Notes under the pieces: generated by a model
What the model saw: the letters and a program-made list of their open reading frames with translations, nothing else
Database searches by the model: none
Told to the model about the DNA's origin: nothing
Part shown: positions 57,600 to 64,000 of the stretch, piece by piece
How positions within the stretch are numbered: the stretch's first letter is position 1
Layout of the letters: each line of letters begins with the position of its first letter
Program-made: the position numbers and the translations under genes
DNA from: Nocardioides luti
GTDB lineage: Bacteria; Actinomycetota; Actinomycetes; Propionibacteriales; Nocardioidaceae
Length of the DNA: 64,000 nt
Direction: 5' to 3'
NCBI RefSeq assembly: GCF_014212315.1
Contig: NZ_JACKXE010000002.1
Location: forward strand, 434,001 to 498,000

Positions 57600-60416
57600 G
57601 TGACCGAAGACTCATCCTCCCCTTCAGGCACCACCTCGGACACCACGACGAGCCCCCGATCGGGGTCGATCGCGTCGGTGATCCACGAGGGGCTGCCCAC
57701 CCAGCTGCCCGACATCGACCCGGACGAGACCAACGACTGGATCGACTCGTTCGACTCGCTCGTCGGTGAGCGCGGTCGCGAGCGGGCCCGTTACGTGATG
57801 CTCCGCCTGCTCGAGCGCGCCCGCGAGATGCAGGTCGGCGTGCCCGCGCTGCGCAGCACCGACTACATCAACACGATCCCTCCCGAGCGCGAGCCGTGGT
57901 TCCCCGGCGACGAGGAGGCCGAGCGCCGGATCCGTGCGTTCATCCGCTGGAACGCCGCCGTCATGGTGTCGAGCGCGAACCGCAAGGGCCTCGAGGTCGG
58001 CGGGCACATCGCGACGTACCAGTCCTCGGCGAGCCTCTACGAGGTCGGCTTCAACCACTTCTTCCGCGGCAAGGACGCCCCCGGCGGCGGCGACCAGATC
58101 TACATCCAGGGGCACGGCTCGCCGGGCATCTACGCCCGCGCCTTCCTCGAGGGCCGCCTGAACGAGGAGCAGCTCTACCGCTTCCGCCAGGAGGTCCAGC
58201 ACGGCGTGGGCCGCGGCCTGCCGTCGTACCCCCACCCCCGGCTGATGCCGGAGTTCTGGGAGTTCCCGACGGTCTCGATGGGGCTCACCGGCCTCAACTC
58301 GATCTACCAGGCCCGGTTCAACCGCTACCTGTCCAACCGCGGCATCAAGGACACGAACGACCAGCACGTGTGGGCGTTCCTCGGCGACGGTGAGATGGCC
58401 GAGCCCGAGTCGCTGGGCGCCATCCGGATCGCCGCGCGCGAGGAGCTCGACAACCTCACCTGGGTCATCAACTGCAACCTCCAGCAGCTCGACGGACCGG
58501 TCACCGGCAACGGCAAGATCATCCAGGAGCTCGAGGCCAACTTCCGCGGTGCCGGCTGGAACGTCATCAAGGTCGTCTGGGGCCGCGAGTGGGACACCCT
58601 GCTCGCCCACGACGTCGACGGCGTGCTCGTCAACAAGATGAACACCACCCCCGACGGCGCCTTCCAGACCTACTCCACGGAGAAGGGCGACTACATCCGG
58701 GAGAACTTCTTCGGCGGCGACCCGCGGCTGCGCAAGATGGTCGAGCACATGAGCGACCAGCAGATCGTGAAGCTCCCCCGCGGCGGGCACGACTACCGCA
58801 AGGTGTACGCCGCGTTCGACGCCGCGACCAAGCACGTCGGCCAGCCGACGGTGATCCTGGCCAAGACCATCAAGGGCTGGACGATCGACGCCCTCGAGGG
58901 CAAGAACGCCACGCACCAGATGAAGAAGCTGACCCAGGACGACCTCAAGAAGTTCCGGGACCGCCTCTACCTCCCGCTGTCGGACCGCGACCTCGAGCGT
59001 GCCTACGAGGAGACCGGCGCCGCGCCGTTCTTCCACCCCGGCAAGGACTCCCCCGAGATCCAGTACATGCTCGAGCGCCGTGCGGCGCTCGGCGGCTCGG
59101 TCCCGCGCCGCGTCGTGCGAGCCAAGGCGCTCAAACTGCCCGGCGACAAGGTCTACGCCGAGCTCAAGCAGGGCAACGCCAAGAACAAGGTCGCCACGAC
59201 CATGGCGGCGGTCCGGCTGCTGCGCGACTGGATGAAGGACCCGGAGATCGGGCAGCGCATCGTCCCGATCGCGCCGGACGAGTACCGCACGTTCGGCATG
59301 GACTCGATGTTCCCGAGCGCCAAGGTCTACAACCCGTCCGGCCAGCAGTACGAGTCGGTCGACCGCAATATGTTGCTGTCCTACAAGGAGTCCGCCCAGG
59401 GCCAGATGCTCCACGAGGGCATCTCGGAGGCCGGCGCGATGGCCTCGGCGACCGCGGCGGGCTCGGCGTACTCCACGCACGGCGAGCACATGATCCCGTT
59501 CTACATCTTCTACTCGATGTTCGGGTTCCAGCGCACCGGCGACTCGATCTGGGCGATGGCCGACCAGTTGGCCCGCGGCTTCCTCATCGGCGCCACGGCC
59601 GGCCGGACGACGCTGACCGGCGAGGGCCTCCAGCACGCCGACGGCCACTCCCCGCTGCTCGCGGCGACGAACCCGGCGGTCGTGCACTACGACCCCGCGT
59701 TCGCCTACGAGGTCGCGCACGTGATGCGGTCCGGGCTCGAGCGGATGTACGGCAGCACCGAGGCCGACCCCGACGGCGAGAGCGTGATCTTCTACATCAC
59801 GGTCTACAACGAGCCGGTCGAGCAGCCCGCCGAGCCCGAGGGCGTCGACGTCGAGGGGATCCTCAAGGGCATCCACCGCGTCTCGACCGCCGACGGCGAG
59901 GGCCCGCGCGTCCAGCTGCTCGCCTCCGGCGTGGCCTTCCCGTGGATCAAGGAGGCCGCCAGGATCCTCGCCGAGGACTGGGGCGTGCAGTCCGACACCT
60001 GGTCGGTCACCTCGTGGAACGAGCTGGCCCGCGACGCTGTGTCGGCCGAGCACTGGAACCTCAACCACCCCGGCGAGAACCCGCGGACGGCGTACGTCGC
60101 CGACAAGCTGGCCGACGTCGAGGGCCCGGTCGTGGCGGTCTCGGACTACATGCGGGCCGTCCCGCTGCAGATCGCGCGCTGGGTCCCCGGCGACTACCGC
60201 GTGCTCGGTGCCGACGGGTTCGGCTTCGCCGACACCCGCCCCGCCGCGCGCCGGTTCTTCCAGATCGACGCCGAGTCGGTCGTCGTCCAGACCCTCCAGG
60301 CCCTGGCAGACGCCGGCACCATCGGCCGCGACCAGGTCGAGAAGGCCTTCGCGACCTACCGCATCGACGACCCCACCGCCGTCGCCGGACGCAAGCAGGA
60401 GGGTGGGGACGCGTAG
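57600..60416 (+). CDS. aceE: Pyruvate dehydrogenase E1 component (homodimeric)
   Basis: A 938-residue thiamine-diphosphate enzyme, the E1 of the pyruvate dehydrogenase complex. It has the TPP motif GDGEMAEPES...NCNLQQLDGPV, the N-terminal SYPHPRLMPEFWEFPTVSMG and the C-terminal pyrimidine-binding domain with HSPLLAATNPAV. It is also used in amino-acid-linked and fatty-acid precursor supply, and it adjoins the fatty-acid synthesis operon. The GTG start at 57600 has no strong ribosome-binding site; the 210-base upstream region probably contains its promoter. Confidence 0.97.
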   Translation: MTEDSSSPSGTTSDTTTSPRSGSIASVIHEGLPTQLPDIDPDETNDWIDSFDSLVGERGRERARYVMLRLLERAREMQVGVPALRSTDYINTIPPEREPWFPGDEEAERRIRAFIRWNAAVMVSSANRKGLEVGGHIATYQSSASLYEVGFNHFFRGKDAPGGGDQIYIQGHGSPGIYARAFLEGRLNEEQLYRFRQEVQHGVGRGLPSYPHPRLMPEFWEFPTVSMGLTGLNSIYQARFNRYLSNRGIKDTNDQHVWAFLGDGEMAEPESLGAIRIAAREELDNLTWVINCNLQQLDGPVTGNGKIIQELEANFRGAGWNVIKVVWGREWDTLLAHDVDGVLVNKMNTTPDGAFQTYSTEKGDYIRENFFGGDPRLRKMVEHMSDQQIVKLPRGGHDYRKVYAAFDAATKHVGQPTVILAKTIKGWTIDALEGKNATHQMKKLTQDDLKKFRDRLYLPLSDRDLERAYEETGAAPFFHPGKDSPEIQYMLERRAALGGSVPRRVVRAKALKLPGDKVYAELKQGNAKNKVATTMAAVRLLRDWMKDPEIGQRIVPIAPDEYRTFGMDSMFPSAKVYNPSGQQYESVDRNMLLSYKESAQGQMLHEGISEAGAMASATAAGSAYSTHGEHMIPFYIFYSMFGFQRTGDSIWAMADQLARGFLIGATAGRTTLTGEGLQHADGHSPLLAATNPAVVHYDPAFAYEVAHVMRSGLERMYGSTEADPDGESVIFYITVYNEPVEQPAEPEGVDVEGILKGIHRVSTADGEGPRVQLLASGVAFPWIKEAARILAEDWGVQSDTWSVTSWNELARDAVSAEHWNLNHPGENPRTAYVADKLADVEGPVVAVSDYMRAVPLQIARWVPGDYRVLGADGFGFADTRPAARRFFQIDAESVVVQTLQALADAGTIGRDQVEKAFATYRIDDPTAVAGRKQEGGDA

Positions 60417-60443
60417 TCCCACCTGTCACAGCAGGCGCAGGAA

Positions 60444-60531
60444 TCCCCGGATATCCGGGGAAACCCGCACTTATCGGGTGTTGCAACACCCGGAAAGTGC
60501 CAACTTCCCCGGATATCCGGGGAAGTTGGCA
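60444..60531. repeat. Three tandem palindromes with 31-bp centre spacing
   Basis: Palindrome 1, TCCCCGGATATCCGGGGA (60444-60461, centre 60452.5). Palindrome 2, CGGGTGTTGCAACACCCG (60475-60492, centre 60483.5). Palindrome 3, perfect over 34 bp (60498-60531, centre 60514.5). The centres are exactly 31 bp apart, and palindromes 1 and 3 share the same 16-bp core. It lies downstream of aceE. Confidence 0.85.
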
Positions 60532-60552
60532 GCCGGCACCCCCCGCAACGCC

Positions 60553-60585
60553 GAAGGGCCCGCACCATCGAGGTGCGGGCCCTTC
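60553..60585. terminator. Hairpin terminator between aceE and hydrolase
   Basis: A perfect 14-bp stem (60553-60566 with 60572-60585) with a 5-base loop, between aceE (+, ends 60416) and the convergent hydrolase (-, ends 60595). Confidence 0.72.
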
Positions 60586-60594
60586 GTCGTCGTC

Positions 60595-61545
60595 TCAGGC
60601 GCTGGTGATGCTCGTGACCGTCGCGGTGGGGCCGCTGCCGACCTGACCGGACCTCAGCAGCGAGCGGAAGCGCGCCCGGCTGTACGTCGCCGGCTGGGTC
60701 GTCCGGACGAACTCGTGGACGATCTTGGCGAACCGGTGCGGGTGGTCCTTGTGCGGGAAGTGCCCGGCGTTCGGGATCACCTCGATGCGGGCGTCGGCAG
60801 CCAGGGCCGCGGCGTTGCTCGCGTGCCGCACGGGGATGACCTTGTCGTCGCGGCCCCAGATGACGCCCATGGGCATCTCCTGGGTCAGGTAGGCGCGGTC
60901 GGCCATCGTGACGATCTGGCCGCGCCAGTCGACGACGGCCCGCACGACGTGGCGGATGGCGTGCCGGGCGGCGGGGTCCTTGAACGAGTCGTAGATCTCG
61001 GCGACCTCGTCGAGGTCGCGCGTCGACTTCCACGAGGTGCGTGAGAGCGCGCGCATGCCGGCCATGCCGACGTGGCGTACGCCGGGCAGCGTGAGCACGC
61101 CCATGACCTGGTGGAAGCCGGGGGTCGTCACGGCGCGGATGGCGGGCGAGACCTCGGGGCCGAGGCCGCCGGAGGCGACCAGCATCAGCCGCTCGGTGCG
61201 CTCGGGGAACTGGTAGGCGAACTGCATCGCCACCCCGCCGCCGAAGCTGTGGCCGATGACCGTGACCTTGTCGATGCCCAGCACCGTCAGGAGGTCGCGC
61301 ATGCCGTTGGCGTAGCCGCCCACGCTGTAGTCCGCGCGGGGCTTGGCCGACTGGCCGTGACCGAGGAGGTCGGGCGCGATGACCGTGTAGCGACGGGCCA
61401 GCGAGTCGATGACCGGCTCCCACGTCGTGTGGTCGCACCCGAGCCCGTGGAGCAGCAGGAGGACGGGACCCTGCCCGACCTTCACGTAGGCGCGTCGGTG
61501 ACCATGGAGCGTGAGGTACTGCACCTCGTGGGGCGTGCCGGACAA
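60595..61545 (-). CDS. Alpha/beta hydrolase
   Basis: A 316-residue alpha/beta hydrolase: oxyanion LLLHGLGCDHTTWEP, nucleophile Ser in VIGHSFGGGVAMQ, Asp in VIWGRDDKVIP and His in IPNAGHFPHKDHP, so the triad is intact. The substrate is unknown; an esterase, a haloalkane-dehalogenase-like or a lipid hydrolase are all possible. The TTG start at 61545 has AGGAGGC at good spacing. The C-terminus is extended. Confidence 0.87.
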   Translation of the reverse strand: MSGTPHEVQYLTLHGHRRAYVKVGQGPVLLLLHGLGCDHTTWEPVIDSLARRYTVIAPDLLGHGQSAKPRADYSVGGYANGMRDLLTVLGIDKVTVIGHSFGGGVAMQFAYQFPERTERLMLVASGGLGPEVSPAIRAVTTPGFHQVMGVLTLPGVRHVGMAGMRALSRTSWKSTRDLDEVAEIYDSFKDPAARHAIRHVVRAVVDWRGQIVTMADRAYLTQEMPMGVIWGRDDKVIPVRHASNAAALAADARIEVIPNAGHFPHKDHPHRFAKIVHEFVRTTQPATYSRARFRSLLRSGQVGSGPTATVTSITSA

Positions 61546-61678
61546 CGGTGCCTCCTGAAAACCCCGGAAACGGGGCGTCTAGGGCTCGGATTCAACCAGA
61601 CGTACCCGCAATTGGGGAGGGCGATTCCCTTTATTTACTGGGGATTTGTCCATTCTGGTGGCGCGCGGGCCCCTCCAC

Positions 61679-61684
61679 TAGCGT
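61679..61684 (+). promoter_or_regulatory. -10 element TAGCGT for the fasR-like gene
   Basis: TAGCGT lies 6 bases before GTG 61691, which would make this a leaderless gene. Confidence 0.5.
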
Positions 61685-61690
61685 GGCCTC

Positions 61691-62890
61691 GTGCCCCGCC
61701 GACCCGCCACCCGCCCGCGCCAGCGCGCGGCGGACGCCCTCCAGCGCTCGACGGGGGCCCTCAGCACCACCGCGATGGCCCGCATGGAGGCGGACATGCC
61801 GTGGTTCCGCGAGCTCAGCGCCGAGGACCGGTCGTGGGTCGGCCTGATCGTCCAGGCGGGCATCCGGGGTTTCGTGGACTGGTACACCCAGGGCGGCGAC
61901 CGGCCCTCCGAGAACACCGCCCTCGCGTCCTCCGTCTTCGGCGCCGCGCCCCGCGCCCTGGCCGGCGTCATCACGCTGCAGCAGACCGTCGACCTCGTGC
62001 GGCTCTCGATCGAGGTCGTCGAGAGCGACGTCGACACGCTGGTCCACCCCGACGACGCCCCCGACGTCCACGGCGCCGTGCTGCGCTACGCCCGCGAGGT
62101 CGCGTTCGCCACGGCCGAGGTCTACGCCCGGGCCGCGGAGGTCCGCGGCGCCTGGGACGCCCGGCTCGAGGCCCTGGTCGTCGACGCCGTGCTGCGCTCC
62201 GAGGCCGACGAGGCGCTGCTCTCCCGCGCCAGCGCGCTCGGCTGGGCGGCCCGCGGCGACGTCGTCGTCGTGCTCGGCTCCGTCCCGGCCCGCCGGACCG
62301 AGACCGACGTCTTCGACGAGGTACGCCGCACCGCGCGCGCCGCGGGCATGGACGCCCTCTGCGCCGTCCAGGGGGAACGCCTCGTCGTGCTGCTCGGCGG
62401 CGTCACCGACTCGCGGACCGCCGCGCAGGCGGTCGTCGACCGGTTCGGGGACGGCCCGGTCGTCGTCGGCCCGGTCGCCGAGGACCTCACGCGGGCGCAC
62501 GTATCGGCCCGGGCCGCGCTGTCCGCCCACCGCTCCGCCACCGGGTGGCCCGAGGCACCGCGCCCGGTCCGCAGTGCGGAGCTGCTGCCCGAGCGGGCGC
62601 TGGCGGGTGACGGGCACGCGCGCCGCCACCTGGTCGACGAGATCTACCTCCCGCTCGTGCAGGCCCGCGGCACGCTGATCGAGACGCTGGCGGCCTACTT
62701 CCACCACGGGTCGTCCCTCGAGGCGACGTCCCGGGCGCTGTTCGTGCACCCCAACACCGTGCGCTACCGGCTGCGCCAGGTGGGCGACCTGACGGGCTAC
62801 GCCCCGACGGACGCCCGCGACCGGTTCACCCTCGAGATCGCCCTCGTCCTGGGCCGCCAGTCCGGCCGCGGCGACGACGCGCGCTCCTGA
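61691..62890 (+). CDS. fasR: PucR/FasR-like transcriptional regulator
   Basis: A 399-residue regulator. A mixed N-terminal sensory part (WVGLIVQAGIRGFVDWYTQGG) leads to a C-terminal helix-turn-helix (SSLEATSRALFVHPNTVRYRLRQVGDL), as in PucR/CdaR-type regulators. Its position directly before fabD matches Streptomyces FasR (SCO2386), an activator of the fatty-acid synthesis operon, and Rv2242. The gene symbol is by context, not proven. Confidence 0.86.
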   Translation: MPRRPATRPRQRAADALQRSTGALSTTAMARMEADMPWFRELSAEDRSWVGLIVQAGIRGFVDWYTQGGDRPSENTALASSVFGAAPRALAGVITLQQTVDLVRLSIEVVESDVDTLVHPDDAPDVHGAVLRYAREVAFATAEVYARAAEVRGAWDARLEALVVDAVLRSEADEALLSRASALGWAARGDVVVVLGSVPARRTETDVFDEVRRTARAAGMDALCAVQGERLVVLLGGVTDSRTAAQAVVDRFGDGPVVVGPVAEDLTRAHVSARAALSAHRSATGWPEAPRPVRSAELLPERALAGDGHARRHLVDEIYLPLVQARGTLIETLAAYFHHGSSLEATSRALFVHPNTVRYRLRQVGDLTGYAPTDARDRFTLEIALVLGRQSGRGDDARS

Positions 62891-62896
62891 ACGGAC

Positions 62897-62913
62897 TTGT
62901 AGGTTTCCTACAA
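62897..62913. promoter_or_regulatory. Inverted repeat upstream of fabD
   Basis: TTGTAGG (62897-62903) and CCTACAA (62907-62913) with a TTT spacer, 69 bases before the fabD start. It is AT-richer than its surroundings. A plausible binding site for the adjacent FasR-like activator (inference). Confidence 0.5.
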
Positions 62914-62981
62914 AGAACACCGACCCAGATTCGTGCGCGCCAGAGGCGAACCGGCGGCGCGTTCCCGGCACAGTTGACCTC

Positions 62982-64000
62982 GTGCTCGTCATCGTCGCTC
63001 CCGGTCAGGGAGCCCAGACTCCCGGCTTCCTCCAGCCCTGGCTCGAGGACCGGACCTTCCGCTCGCGCTTCGAGTGGCTCTCCACCGTCGCCGGCCTCGA
63101 CCTCGTCCACTACGGCACCGAGGCCGACGCGGACGCCATCCGCGACACCCGGATCGCCCAGCCGCTGCTGGTCGCGACCGGCCTGGTCGCCGCCCTCGAG
63201 CTCTTCCCGCACCCGGCCGACGCGTTCGCCCAGGTCGGTGCGGTCGCCGGCCACAGCGTCGGCGAGCTGACCGCCGCCGCCGGTGCCCGCGTGATCACCG
63301 CCGAGCAGGCGATGGTGCTGGTCCGTGAGCGCGGCAACGCGATGGCCGAGGCCGCCGCGACCACCCCCACCGGCATGACCGCCGTCCTCGGCGGTGACCG
63401 CGACGAGGTCCTCGCCGCCCTGGCGTCCCACGGGCTGACCGCCGCCAACGACAACGGCCCCGGCCAGATCGTCGCAGCCGGCACCACCGAGCAGCTCGCG
63501 GCCTTGGCCGCGGCGCCGCCCGCCAAGGCCCGGCTGATGCCGCTGAGCGTCGCCGGTGCCTTCCACACCGAACACATGGAGCCGGCCGTCGGCCATCTCG
63601 GTGCGCTCGCCCGCTCGGTCTCGACGCACGACCCGCGCACGGCCCTGATCTCGAACCGCGACGGCCAGGTCGTCCACGACGGCCAGGAGGTCCTGCGCCG
63701 CCTGGTCGGCCAGATCGCCAGCCCGGTCCGATGGGACCTGTGCCTCGACACGATGGCCGACCTCGGTGTCACCGGCATCCTGGAGATGCCGCCGGCGGGC
63801 ACTCTCACCGGGATCGCGAAGCGGGCGCTCAAGGGCGTCGATACGTTCGCGCTCAAGACGCCCGACCAGCTCGACGACGCTCGGGCGTTCTGCGCCAAGC
63901 ACGGCGAGTACTCGCACATGGACTCCTCCCCCACCTGGCGGATGGTCGTGAGCCCGAACAAGGGCACGTTCCACCTCTCCAGCGAGGCCGTGGAGCTCGA
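62982..64000 (+). CDS. fabD: Malonyl-CoA:ACP transacylase (3' end outside window)
   Basis: At least 339 codons. It loads malonyl groups onto ACP at the start of fatty-acid synthesis. Landmarks: APGQGAQTPGF at residues 6-16, catalytic Ser92 in GHSVGEL, the conserved Arg in VRERG, and His in GAFHTEHM. FabD proteins usually end near residue 305-315; here the frame continues (EYSHMDSSPTWRMVVSPNKG) and has not stopped at the window edge, suggesting a C-terminal extension. The GTG start at 62982 gives MLVIVAPGQG. Confidence 0.93.
   Translation, partial: MLVIVAPGQGAQTPGFLQPWLEDRTFRSRFEWLSTVAGLDLVHYGTEADADAIRDTRIAQPLLVATGLVAALELFPHPADAFAQVGAVAGHSVGELTAAAGARVITAEQAMVLVRERGNAMAEAAATTPTGMTAVLGGDRDEVLAALASHGLTAANDNGPGQIVAAGTTEQLAALAAAPPAKARLMPLSVAGAFHTEHMEPAVGHLGALARSVSTHDPRTALISNRDGQVVHDGQEVLRRLVGQIASPVRWDLCLDTMADLGVTGILEMPPAGTLTGIAKRALKGVDTFALKTPDQLDDARAFCAKHGEYSHMDSSPTWRMVVSPNKGTFHLSSEAVEL

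Overview
The window is very GC-rich, densely packed DNA with many GTG starts, 4-bp ATGA/GTGA gene overlaps and several apparently leaderless genes. This is typical of an actinobacterium, and the gene set and style fit the Nocardioides/Propionibacteriales group (an inference; no 16S rRNA gene is present). From about 10.9 kb to the right edge the order of core genes recalls Mycobacterium tuberculosis Rv2221c-Rv2243 and its Streptomyces counterpart: glnE, glnA2, panB, RNase H/phosphatase, zinc-ribbon protein, NIF3, AhpE, DUF3052, aceE, a FasR-type regulator and fabD. Lineage-specific genes are inserted between these anchors.

Layout. 0-10.8 kb: a COG4705 membrane protein, an OmpR-type regulator, a degenerate Hpt-like protein, a threonine aldolase, a PepSY membrane protein, a DUF2231/regulator/sensor-kinase operon, and small metabolic enzymes. 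10.9-16.3 kb: a four-gene minus-strand nitrogen operon (glnA2, membrane protein, amidotransferase, glnE). 16.4-21.0 kb: a cluster of five exported or membrane-anchored, cysteine-bearing proteins around a two-component system. 21.1-32.9 kb: nadE, panB, a lipoprotein flanked by palindromic repeats, a PQQ-type sugar dehydrogenase, methionine aminopeptidase, an EamA exporter and a LysR regulator. 32.9-36.3 kb: the circularly permuted ATP-grasp / alpha-E / transglutaminase operon. 36.85-38.8 kb: the RNase P RNA gene with a 27-bp repeat of its 3' end 1.5 kb downstream, bracketing a small island with a phage connector gene. 38.8-46.5 kb: a TetR/MFS efflux pair, VOC and DUF1684 genes, a DUF559 protein, a GT39-like glycosyltransferase and an RNB ribonuclease. 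46.5-54.5 kb: yaaA, RNase H/phosphatase, zinc-ribbon protein, NIF3, an acyl-CoA synthetase, a Tat protein/DUF4331/His-rich operon and tRNA-Val. 54.7 kb to the end: AhpE, an acyl-CoA synthetase, DUF3052, aceE, a hydrolase, the fasR-like regulator and fabD (cut by the window edge).

The most interesting non-coding signals are: sets of short direct repeats phased at 11 bp beside each of the three OmpR-type regulators; three families of palindromic intergenic elements, one with three palindromes whose centres are exactly 31 bp apart; the duplicated rnpB 3' end; a divergent leaderless gene pair sharing one overlapping, nearly symmetrical -10 region; and a probable CTG start codon. No rRNA, CRISPR array or complete transposon was seen. 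Coordinates were counted by hand from the printed sequence, and no homology search was run.
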